20,471 nucleotides of DNA from Comamonadaceae bacterium CG_4_10_14_3_um_filter_60_75 (GTDB lineage Bacteria > Pseudomonadota > Gammaproteobacteria > Burkholderiales > Burkholderiaceae_C). The stretch lies in assembly GCA_002784245.1 (NCBI GenBank), contig PFKL01000171.1, positions 1 to 20,471 on the forward strand, written 5' to 3'. How positions within the stretch are numbered: the first letter of the stretch is position 1; each line of letters begins with the position of its first letter. Under the pieces are notes generated by a model. That model had not been told where the DNA came from, ran no database searches, and saw nothing but the letters and a program-made list of their open reading frames with translations. The position numbers were made by a program, and so were the translations under genes. Shown piece by piece: positions 7,671 to 14,272 of the stretch.

Positions 7671-10223
7671 ATGAGCCTCATAAAAGGGCACGCCAGTATG
7701 TTGAATTCAGACACACCATTGCCAGCAGTACCACCTGTAAACGATCTGACGTCGCTTGACGAAGCGGCCCAGGTCACGATGGATTGGCCCAAAAGCCTTT
7801 TTCCGTGGCCCAGGCCGCCGTTTCACATCTATGGTGATGAACCTGTCGGGGCGCAAGTCCAGGCGTGTGAGATTGAAGGGCTCAAAGGCGCCATCCGGCG
7901 CTGTTTCCTGTTTGGTATTGCCGATCAGCAAAAGACGCTGTTGATCCAGATTGTGCTGACAAAAACGCCGTTTCCCCTGGCGTTTTCGCAGTTTCGCAAA
8001 CTCACGCTGAAGCAGGCCCTCAAGCCCAAAAACGGGCCCGATGGCGAACCGTTTTCAGACGTCATTGGCGAGCGTTATTACACCGAGTACCAAATCCAGC
8101 TCAAGAGCGGCGAGACGCTGTCGGGGCGCACGGTGGGTTATGTAGAGACGGCGTTTGGCCTTTTTCTGTTTACGCCGTTGACCAACCAGGGAACGGTTGA
8201 GCGGGTTTTTGTGCCCGCCGAGGCGTATTCGGCATCGCGCTTTGAGGGGTTGCGACCAGAAGATTTTGAACAGCAGGTGCTCAGTGCCGAGATCAAACCG
8301 ATCACCTTGCCCGTGGGCACCCTGAAAGAGCCGCAGATCGTCACGCCAGACCAGTTGCTGCTGGCGCTGGACAAACAGTCCAAGATGCCCATCATCCGGC
8401 TGGGCGAGGCATTGATCCGGCTGGGCTACATCACCGAGATCCAACTGCACCAGGCGCTGGCTTTTCGCCAGGCAAACGACCCCACGCCGCTGGGTCAACT
8501 GCTGGTGAACCTGGGGTTCTTGACGCGCAAGAAGCTCAACACCGCGCTGGCGCGCAAGATGGGCTACCCGATGGTCAACGTCGCCCAGTTCCCGATTGAA
8601 GCCGACGCGCTGCGCAAGGTGTCCATGGTGGTGGCGCAGCGCCTGATGGTGCTGCCGCTGATCTTGCGCCCCAATATGCTGGTGGTTGCCGCGGCCGATC
8701 CGACGCTGCACGGCATGATTGAAGAGCTTGAATTTGCAGCGCAGGTACGGGTGGTGGCGGTGCTGGGCGACTCGTTGCAGATCATGTCGGCCACCAACAG
8801 CGCCTACCAGAAAATCGGTGCCAACAATTGGGCCGATAACAGCAACCTGATCGATTTTTCTGACGACCTGACAACCGAGGCAACCGGCAGCCAGCTGCTC
8901 GAGACAATGGAGTTGCAGGACCATCGCCAGCATGGTCAAGAGCGCGACGAAGACGACGAGCCGCAGGTTGAGCAATCCGACAACACGCTGGTGCGGCTGG
9001 TCAACACCATGATCATCGAAGCGCATGCGCGGGGCGCGTCGGACATTCACATTGAATGCCTGCCTCGCCGTGCCAAGGTGCGTATCCGCTTCCGCCGTGA
9101 CGGCTTGTTGTCGCCCTATCTGGAGCTGCCGCACACTTACCGCGCGGCGCTGGTGGCGCGTTTGAAGATCATGGCTGACCTGGATATTTCGGAGCGGCGC
9201 AAGCCGCAGGACGGCAAGATTGACTTTCACAAGTTCTCGCCCAAGCACCGCGTCGAGCTGCGCATTGCCACCATCCCGACGTTCAACGGTCTCGAAGACG
9301 TGGTGATGCGGCTGTTGTCCTCAGCCAAGCCGATCGTGCTGGAAAACCTGGGGCTCTCGGAGTCCAACCTGACGCACCTGCGCGAGGCGGTCAGCAGGCC
9401 CTACGGCATGGTTTTGTGTGTGGGGCCTACCGGGTCGGGCAAGACCACCACGCTGCATTCGGTGCTGCGTTTTTTGAGCACGCCCGAGCGCAAGATATGG
9501 ACTGCCGAAGACCCGATCGAGATCACCCAGCCCGACTTGCGTCAGGTGCAAATCAATCCGTCGATCGACTGGACGTTTGCCAAGGCCTTGCGGTCATTCC
9601 TGCGCGCCGACCCCGACATCATCATGGTCGGCGAGATACGTGACCAGGAAACCGCGCGCATCGCCATTGAGGCGTCGTTGACCGGGCATCTGCTGCTGTC
9701 GACTTTGCATACCAACAGCGCGGCTGAAACCGTCACCCGCCTGATCGACATGGGCATGAACCCGTTCAACTTTGCCGACTCGCTGCTGGCGGTGCTGGCG
9801 CAGCGCCTGGTGCGGCGGCTGTGCAAGCACTGCAAGGTGGCCGAAGACGCGCCAACCGAGTTTGTCGAAGAGCTGCTTGAAGACTATATGCTCGCGTTCC
9901 CGCTGGTCAATCGACCTGATCGCGCCGACACGCTGGCCCAGTGGCGCGCGGCCTACGGCAAAGACAAGCTGTTCCAGCACTACCACGCGAGCGGTTGCGA
10001 CCAGTGCCAGGGCACCGGTTTTGCCGGGCGCATGGGCTTGCATGAACTGCTCTACATCACGCCGGGGCTGCATTCCTTGATCCAGACCTCGGCACGCTCT
10101 GAGCTGATTCTCAACGAGGCGTTCAAGTCGGGTGATTTCCGCACCTTGCGCCAGGACGGTATCGTCAAGGTGCTGCAAGGGCTCACCACCCTCGAAGAAG
10201 TCCGGGCCAACTGCAATGCCTGA
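7671..10223 (+). CDS. GspE/PilB-family secretion or pilus ATPase with long N-terminal extension
   Basis: An 850-residue hexameric-type ATPase of the type II secretion/type IV pilus family. Residues 1 to about 220 form a domain I do not recognise (WPKSLFPWPRPPFHIYGDEPVGAQ and RKLTLKQALKPKNG, then a beta-rich stretch GETLSGRTVGYVETAFGLFLFTPL). Residues about 240-385 look like an MshEN/GspE-N region (LIRLGYITEIQLHQAL and LGQLLVNLGFLTRKKLNTAL). The motor core has Walker A GPTGSGKT (585-592), the Asp box AEDPIE, Walker B DPDIIMVGEIRD (647-658), the His box STLHTN and a zinc site with Cys718, 721, 776 and 779. Common PilB and GspE proteins are about 500-600 residues, so this is long. No pilC, pilD, gspF or pilin gene is nearby, so it is an orphan here. 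An acidic linker (QERDEDDEPQVEQ) joins the halves. The start at 7671 has AGAGAG upstream; the ATG at 7698 is an alternative. The stop overlaps srkA by 8 bp. Confidence 0.9.
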   Translation: MSLIKGHASMLNSDTPLPAVPPVNDLTSLDEAAQVTMDWPKSLFPWPRPPFHIYGDEPVGAQVQACEIEGLKGAIRRCFLFGIADQQKTLLIQIVLTKTPFPLAFSQFRKLTLKQALKPKNGPDGEPFSDVIGERYYTEYQIQLKSGETLSGRTVGYVETAFGLFLFTPLTNQGTVERVFVPAEAYSASRFEGLRPEDFEQQVLSAEIKPITLPVGTLKEPQIVTPDQLLLALDKQSKMPIIRLGEALIRLGYITEIQLHQALAFRQANDPTPLGQLLVNLGFLTRKKLNTALARKMGYPMVNVAQFPIEADALRKVSMVVAQRLMVLPLILRPNMLVVAAADPTLHGMIEELEFAAQVRVVAVLGDSLQIMSATNSAYQKIGANNWADNSNLIDFSDDLTTEATGSQLLETMELQDHRQHGQERDEDDEPQVEQSDNTLVRLVNTMIIEAHARGASDIHIECLPRRAKVRIRFRRDGLLSPYLELPHTYRAALVARLKIMADLDISERRKPQDGKIDFHKFSPKHRVELRIATIPTFNGLEDVVMRLLSSAKPIVLENLGLSESNLTHLREAVSRPYGMVLCVGPTGSGKTTTLHSVLRFLSTPERKIWTAEDPIEITQPDLRQVQINPSIDWTFAKALRSFLRADPDIIMVGEIRDQETARIAIEASLTGHLLLSTLHTNSAAETVTRLIDMGMNPFNFADSLLAVLAQRLVRRLCKHCKVAEDAPTEFVEELLEDYMLAFPLVNRPDRADTLAQWRAAYGKDKLFQHYHASGCDQCQGTGFAGRMGLHELLYITPGLHSLIQTSARSELILNEAFKSGDFRTLRQDGIVKVLQGLTTLEEVRANCNA

Positions 10224-11233
10224 GCGCCCAGCTGAGGCGGTGCACCCCTACCAGAGCCTGACGCCCGACGTCGTGCAGGATGCGCTGGCGGCTATTGGCC
10301 TGTTTGGCGACGGCCGCCAGCTGGCGCTGAGTTCGTACGAGAACCGCGTATACCAACTGCACCTTGACGATGGCAACTTGGTGGTGGCCAAGTTTTACCG
10401 GCCTGGGCGCTGGAGCGACGCGCAGATTCTGGAAGAACACGCGTTTGCAGCGGAGTTGATGGCGGCAGAAATTCCGGTCGTTGGCCCCTTGGTCATGCAG
10501 GGGCAAACCTTGCATCATCACGCCGGGTTTGCTTTCAGCGTCAGTCCCAGCCGTGGTGGGCGCTACCCCGAATTGGACGACGCCGACGTACTGGAATGGG
10601 TGGGACGCTTTCTGGCGCGCATCCATACCGTCGGCGCGGCTCAGCCGTTTGGCGTGCGCCCAGCGCTGGACCTGCCGAGCTTTGGCGCCGAGCCGCGTGC
10701 GTGGCTGCTGGCGCATGGCCAGGTACCTCTGGATGTGCAGTCAGCATGGGAAAAAGCGTCGGCGGACGCACTTGATTTGATAGCTGCTCACGCTTCCTGT
10801 TTAAGGGCTAGAGGTCAAAAATCCGTAAAACCTGTGACGGATGATGACGCCGACGCCGACGCCGCTGGAGGCACCCGCTGACAGTCTGCCAGGGCCGCAT
10901 TTTGTCGATCTGGACGACGCCCGCATGGGGCCGGCGGTGCAAGACCTGTGGATGCTGACCAGCGGCGACCGCGCACAACGCAGTCGCCAGATGGGTCTGT
11001 TGGTGGATGGCTATGAGCAGTTCCGACCGTTTGACCAGCGGGAACTGGCGTTGATCGAGCCGCTGCGCACGCTGCGTCTGCTGCACTACAGCGCCTGGCT
11101 GGCGCAGCGCTGGCGCGACCCGATTTTCGCCATCAACTTTCCGTGGTTTGGCACCAGCGACTACTGGCACGGCCAGGTGGTCATGCTGCAGGAGCAGTGC
11201 GAGGCCATGCAGGAGGCGCCGCTGGTGGTCTAG
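10216..11233 (+). pseudogene. srkA: Broken SrkA (YihE/RdoA-type) stress-response protein kinase
   Basis: SrkA is a Ser/Thr kinase of the aminoglycoside-phosphotransferase fold that protects stressed cells. The N-terminal half (frame from ATG 10216) reads like the family: SSYENRVYQLHLDDGNLVVAKFYRPGRWSDAQILEEHAFAAEL, then FAFSVSPSRGGRYPELD and an RIH motif. After DLIAA (about residue 192) the frame enters repeat C, runs through a low-complexity DDDADADAAGG stretch and stops at 10881. The C-terminal half resumes in another frame (from about 10888) with GPHFVDLDDARMGPAVQDLWML and runs to 11233 with normal SrkA sequence. Between the two, the family's RLHGDCHxGN catalytic loop is absent in all three forward frames. 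The loss of catalytic Asp and Asn plus the frame change make an active kinase very unlikely. The gene starts inside the GspE-like stop region, so it was probably translationally coupled to it. Confidence 0.88.
10782..10820 (+). repeat. Dispersed repeat C, copy 2 (inside srkA)
   Basis: A 39-bp copy beginning AGCTGCTCACGCTT and ending AAGGGCTAGAGGTCAAAA, 34/39 identical to 4842-4880. It sits where SrkA proteins should carry their catalytic loop and is read in the same codon phase as the copy in the nodJ-type gene (AAHASCLRARGQK). A short GACGCC tandem repeat (three units, about 10846-10863) follows 25 bp later. Confidence 0.8.
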
Positions 11234-11302
11234 TGATGATTTCGAAAATCATGACAGAGACCAAGGAGATGCTGTGCCGGTGCGTACACGGCGGTGGTGA
11301 CG

Positions 11303-11510
11303 AATCAGCCGGGCGATGCGCTTAGCTACGTGTCCACCGCCCGCTGCGCAGGCTCCTCCTTGACCTCCGCAAAGCGCATCACCCGACTGATTCTGCGGGG
11401 TCGCTGGTGGGCTGGCAGGGGGAGACCACGGGCTGCCGAAGTTCGATAAGGGGCACCACAACCTGATCGTCTTGGCGAGAAGAATCTCCCCCTGAAGCCC
11501 TCAGGCGCGG
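11303..11510. repeat. Dispersed repeat A, copy 2 (208 bp)
   Basis: This aligns without gaps to 329-536. The arms 11303-11326 and 11369-11392 form the same 24-position palindrome, with three mismatches. The inner hairpin at 11339-11353 keeps its shape although the sequence has changed: the A-T pair of copy 1 (366/378) is a C-G pair here (11340/11352). It lies between the end of the srkA remnant and the convergent small heat-shock gene. Repeat B does not follow it. A separate 7-bp inverted repeat (ATGATTT CGA AAATCAT, 11236-11252) lies just after the srkA stop. Confidence 0.85.
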
Positions 11511-11524
11511 TTAAAAGCACCTGC

Positions 11525-11956
11525 TTATTCAATCGCCAGTCGCTGCGCGTTGGCCAGTTCAGATTTTTTTGGCAGGGTCAGTGTCAACACGCCATTGTCA
11601 TACTTGGCCTTGGCCTGCGCCTGGTCGATTTCTTGCGCCAGTTGCAGGCTGCGCGACACCTCACCGTAATAGCGCTCGGTGCGCAGCACGCGCTCGTCCT
11701 TGTTGCTGCTGTCTTGCTGCTTGATCTCGGCGCGCAGCGTGACCATGTTGCCGTCGATCAAGACCTGGATGTTTTCTTTGGGTACGCCCGGAATTTCCGC
11801 ATGCACGGTAAAGGCATCGGGGTTTTCCTTCACGTCAATTCTGATTTGTGACGCTGCGGGCAAGCCGTCACCGTGCAGCGGCTTGATGTAAAAACCAGGG
11901 GCTACGTCGCGGAAAAAGTCATCAAACAGACTGCCGCGGGTCATCAGTGCATTCAT
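11525..11956 (-). CDS. Small heat-shock protein, Hsp20/alpha-crystallin family
   Basis: This 143-residue cytoplasmic chaperone holds unfolding proteins without ATP. After a short N-terminal arm (MNALMTRGSLFDDFFRDV), the alpha-crystallin domain runs from about 37 to 135 (IRIDVKENPDAFTVHAEIPGVPKENIQVLIDGNMVTLRAEIK, then ERYYGEVSRSLQLAQEIDQAQAKAKYDNGVLTLTLPKK). The A-x-x-x-n-GVLTLTLPK block is the family signature. The C-terminal RLAIE carries the L/I-x-I type anchor. The start is firm: TAGGAGG lies just before the ATG at 11956-11954. A strong sigma-32 promoter lies 75 bp upstream. It is a single-gene unit, converging with the srkA remnant and diverging from the kinase-fusion gene. IbpA or HspA would be reasonable names; I cannot choose between paralogues. 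Confidence 0.93.
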   Translation of the reverse strand: MNALMTRGSLFDDFFRDVAPGFYIKPLHGDGLPAASQIRIDVKENPDAFTVHAEIPGVPKENIQVLIDGNMVTLRAEIKQQDSSNKDERVLRTERYYGEVSRSLQLAQEIDQAQAKAKYDNGVLTLTLPKKSELANAQRLAIE

Positions 11957-12030
11957 AAGAACCTCCTATTTCAACAGTGATACGGGTAAGTGGCGCACGA
12001 TCTGCAATGACTGCGCGCCTCCGATACAGA

Positions 12031-12059
12031 AAATTGGGGTGTGACCGTGCGATTTCAAG
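12031..12059 (-). promoter_or_regulatory. Sigma-32 heat-shock promoter of the hsp20 gene
   Basis: On the minus strand the sequence reads CTTGAAA (12059-12053), a 13-bp spacer, then CCCCAATTT (12039-12031). The established sigma-32 pattern is CTTGAA, 13-17 bp, CCCCATNT, so this is close to ideal. Transcription would start about 65-70 bp before the Hsp20 start codon, leaving a leader with a strong Shine-Dalgarno. It overlaps the upstream region of the divergent kinase-fusion gene. Confidence 0.85.
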
Positions 12060-12122
12060 ACGCGGTGACAGGCTTGCTGCAGATCATGGACGCACTCGGC
12101 AAGCTCTGGCATCATCACTTCT

Positions 12123-13628
12123 ATGGACGCCACCTTGCCTTCGCTGATTCAGGCTTTGCTGCAGCCCGCGCGGTACCCACACAGGCCGCAGCACGTGACA
12201 CTGGTGCAAACACACATCTCGTGGGTGTTGCTGGCCGGTGACTTTGTCTACAAGATCAAAAAGCCGGTGCGCATGACGTTTCTGGACTTCAGTACGCTGG
12301 CCTTGCGCCACCAGGCTTGTCAGCAAGAGCTGCGTCTGAACCGTCGCTTTGCCGCTGATATTTATCTTGATGTGGTGGCGATTTACAACACCCAAGATGA
12401 TCCCCGTTTCGAGCCGGACGGACCGCTGATCGACTATGCCGTGCGAATGCGCCGCTTTGACGACACTGCCAGGTTGGATCGGCTCTGCGCGCGCGGCGAA
12501 TTGCTGCCCGGCCACCTGTCAGACCTGGCGCAGTCGCTGGCGGCTTTCCACGCCAGCGCCGCGGTTGCGCCTGCGCACGCAAGCTGGGGGTCGCCAGACA
12601 AGGTGCTGGCACCCGCGCGCGACAACTTCACCGACCTGCTGGCGGCCTTGCCGGACGCCAGCTGGCAGGCCCGCGTGCACGCCCTGCAAGCGTGGACCGA
12701 GGCGCAAGGCGCACAGCTTGCACCGCTGATCGCCCGGCGCAAACAGGCGGGTTATGTGCGTGAATGCCACGGTGACTTGCACCTGGCCAACCTGGTGCTG
12801 ATCGACCAGCGGGTGCGGATGTTTGACTGCATCGAGTTCAACGCCGACCTGCGCTGGATCGACGTGCTCAGCGACGTGGCCTTTGTCTATGCCGACCTGC
12901 TGGCGCATAGCGCCACCGGCCTGGCGAGCTGGTTTGTCAATGACGTGCTCAGCCGCACTGGCGACTACCCGGCTGCCGGGCTGTTGCGCTTTTATGCGGT
13001 CTACCGCGCCATGGTGCGCGCCAAGGTGGCGGCGCTGCGCTACCAGCAAAGCGGTGACGACGGCGCGCTGGTACTGGCCCAGTTGGCGTTGGCCGAGCGC
13101 CTGATCGCGCCGCGCCCGCTGCAATTGCTGATCACGCATGGTCTCTCCGGCAGCGGCAAGACTTACGTCACCGATCATTGGCTGCAAAGTGACGCGGGCG
13201 ACAACACGCTGCGCCTGCGCGCTGACGTTGAACGCAAGCGGCTGGCAGGGCTGTCGGCGCAAGCACGCAGCGGCAGTAGTCTCAACAGCGGCCTGTATGC
13301 GCCCGACGCGCACGCGCGCATCTACGGCCACTTGCGCGAGCGCGCCGCCCAACTGCTGCAAGCGGGCTGGTCGGTGCTGGTCGATGCGACTTTTCTCAAG
13401 CATGCCGACCGTGCCAGTTTTCAGGCGCTGGCGCAAGCGCAAGGCGCCAACTTTGGCATCATCGCGCCGCAGGCGACACCGGAGCAACTGCGTCAGCGTA
13501 TCGTGGCGCGTAACGCGCAGGGCAGTGATGCGTCTGAGGCAACCTTGGCAGTGCTGGAACAGCAGCTACGCAGCGTCGAGCCGCTCACCGCTGAGGAAGT
13601 GACTGAATTGAAGGCGCTGCCAGTTTGA
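12123..13628 (+). CDS. Fused aminoglycoside-phosphotransferase-like kinase and P-loop kinase
   Basis: A 501-residue two-domain protein. The N-terminal half (about 30-300) is an APH/choline-kinase-like fold: a lysine pair in YKIKKP (42-48), the catalytic loop HGDLHLAN (216-223) and the metal-binding FDCIEFN (Asp235). The C-terminal half (about 333-495) is a small P-loop kinase or AAA domain: ITHGLSGSGKTYVT with GLSGSGKT at 340-347, LRADVERKRLAG and VLVDATFLK. This pairing is known as a widespread bacterial family (COG2187 fused to COG0645) with no settled substrate. All key motifs are present, so both halves look active. The start at 12123 lacks a clear Shine-Dalgarno but places the first family residues sensibly. 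It diverges from the hsp20 gene across 166 bp and converges with the FKBP gene. Confidence 0.88.
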   Translation: MDATLPSLIQALLQPARYPHRPQHVTLVQTHISWVLLAGDFVYKIKKPVRMTFLDFSTLALRHQACQQELRLNRRFAADIYLDVVAIYNTQDDPRFEPDGPLIDYAVRMRRFDDTARLDRLCARGELLPGHLSDLAQSLAAFHASAAVAPAHASWGSPDKVLAPARDNFTDLLAALPDASWQARVHALQAWTEAQGAQLAPLIARRKQAGYVRECHGDLHLANLVLIDQRVRMFDCIEFNADLRWIDVLSDVAFVYADLLAHSATGLASWFVNDVLSRTGDYPAAGLLRFYAVYRAMVRAKVAALRYQQSGDDGALVLAQLALAERLIAPRPLQLLITHGLSGSGKTYVTDHWLQSDAGDNTLRLRADVERKRLAGLSAQARSGSSLNSGLYAPDAHARIYGHLRERAAQLLQAGWSVLVDATFLKHADRASFQALAQAQGANFGIIAPQATPEQLRQRIVARNAQGSDASEATLAVLEQQLRSVEPLTAEEVTELKALPV

Positions 13629-13653
13629 AGGCGGTGCCATGGCCGTCAGGTGC

Positions 13654-13699
13654 GGTGATTGGGTCACGCGACCGGGCTTTGGGGTGTGAGGCGCGCACC
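13654..13699. repeat. Dispersed repeat B, left-half fragment
   Basis: These 46 bp match 535-580 with about five differences (shared GGTGATTGGGT, then GCGACCGGGCTTTGGGGTG). The inverted right half is missing. The sequence just before (GTCAGGTGCGG) resembles the last bases of repeat A (TTCAGGCGGGG), suggesting that an A+B composite was once here. It lies between two converging genes. Confidence 0.75.
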
Positions 13700-13721
13700 G
13701 GGCTGTTGCGAAGACGCGGAA

Positions 13722-14162
13722 TTACTTCCCGTTGATCCCCAGCAACTCCACCTCAAACACCAGCGTGGCGTTGGGCGGGATCACGCCGCCTGCACCACGT
13801 TCGCCATAGGCGATTTTTGCTGGGCAGGTCAGTTTGGCCTTGCCACCCACCTTCATGCGCTGCACGCCTTCGGTCCAGCAGGGGATGACGCCATTCAGCG
13901 GGAATTCAGTGGCCTGATTGCGCTTGTACGAGCTGTCAAATTCACGCCCGTCAGGGAACATGCCGCGGTAGTTCACCTTGACACGGTCGCTGGCCCTGGG
14001 GCTGTCGCCGGTGCCGTCTTTCAACGACTGGTACACCAAGCCGCTGGCGGTCACGGTGGCGCCGGGCTCCTTGGCCGCAGCGTCCAGTGTGATGTCGGCC
14101 GCAAAGGCGCTGCCCAGGCAAAAGCAGAGGGCGGCAAGCGTTGAACGGTGCAAATTCTTCAT
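13722..14162 (-). CDS. Exported FKBP-type peptidyl-prolyl isomerase
   Basis: This 146-residue protein should act in the periplasm, speeding proline isomerisation during folding. Residues 1-21 (MKNLHRSTLAALCFCLGSAFA) are a Sec signal peptide with an Ala-x-Ala-like cleavage site before ADIT. The FKBP domain follows: VTASGLVYQSLKDGTGDSPRASDRVKVNYRGMFPDGREFDSSYKRNQATEFPLNGVIPCWTEGVQRMKVGGKAKLTCPAKIAYGERG and VIPPNATLVFEVELLGI. The active-site residues typical of FKBPs are visible (Tyr in VNYRG, Asp in FDSS, Phe in FPLNGVI, Trp in PCWTEGVQ, Tyr in IAYGERG, terminal FEVELL). It is short, lacking the dimerisation domain of FkpA or Mip. It lies downstream of htpG on the same strand with a 110-bp gap carrying repeat C and a hairpin. 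No clear Shine-Dalgarno precedes the ATG. Confidence 0.92.
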   Translation of the reverse strand: MKNLHRSTLAALCFCLGSAFAADITLDAAAKEPGATVTASGLVYQSLKDGTGDSPRASDRVKVNYRGMFPDGREFDSSYKRNQATEFPLNGVIPCWTEGVQRMKVGGKAKLTCPAKIAYGERGAGGVIPPNATLVFEVELLGINGK

Positions 14163-14187
14163 GGGCGGTTACTTTGGTCGGGTGCGC

Positions 14188-14247
14188 AATCAGCTTTCAA
14201 AATGAGAGCTGATTGCGCTTGATTGATAAGGGCTGGCGCCTGATTTT
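14188..14247. repeat. Hairpin plus diverged repeat C, copy 3
   Basis: AATCAGCT (14188-14195) and AGCTGATT (14207-14214) form a perfect 8-bp inverted repeat with an 11-base loop. The right arm continues into a diverged repeat C (14207-14247: AGCTGATTGCGCTT, then ATAAGGGCTGGCGCCTGATTTT). It fills the gap between the htpG stop and the FKBP start and could end or attenuate htpG transcription. The stretch lacks a proper U-run directly after the stem. Confidence 0.6.
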
Positions 14248-14272
14248 TTATATTAAACCCGGCACCGCAATA

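Noticed and set aside
11966..12115. A 49-codon minus-strand frame (MMPELAECVHDLQQ...) ending just before the hsp20 Shine-Dalgarno
   Set aside because: It contains the sigma-32 promoter of hsp20 and resembles no family I know; it has no ribosome-binding site of its own. A chance frame is simpler.
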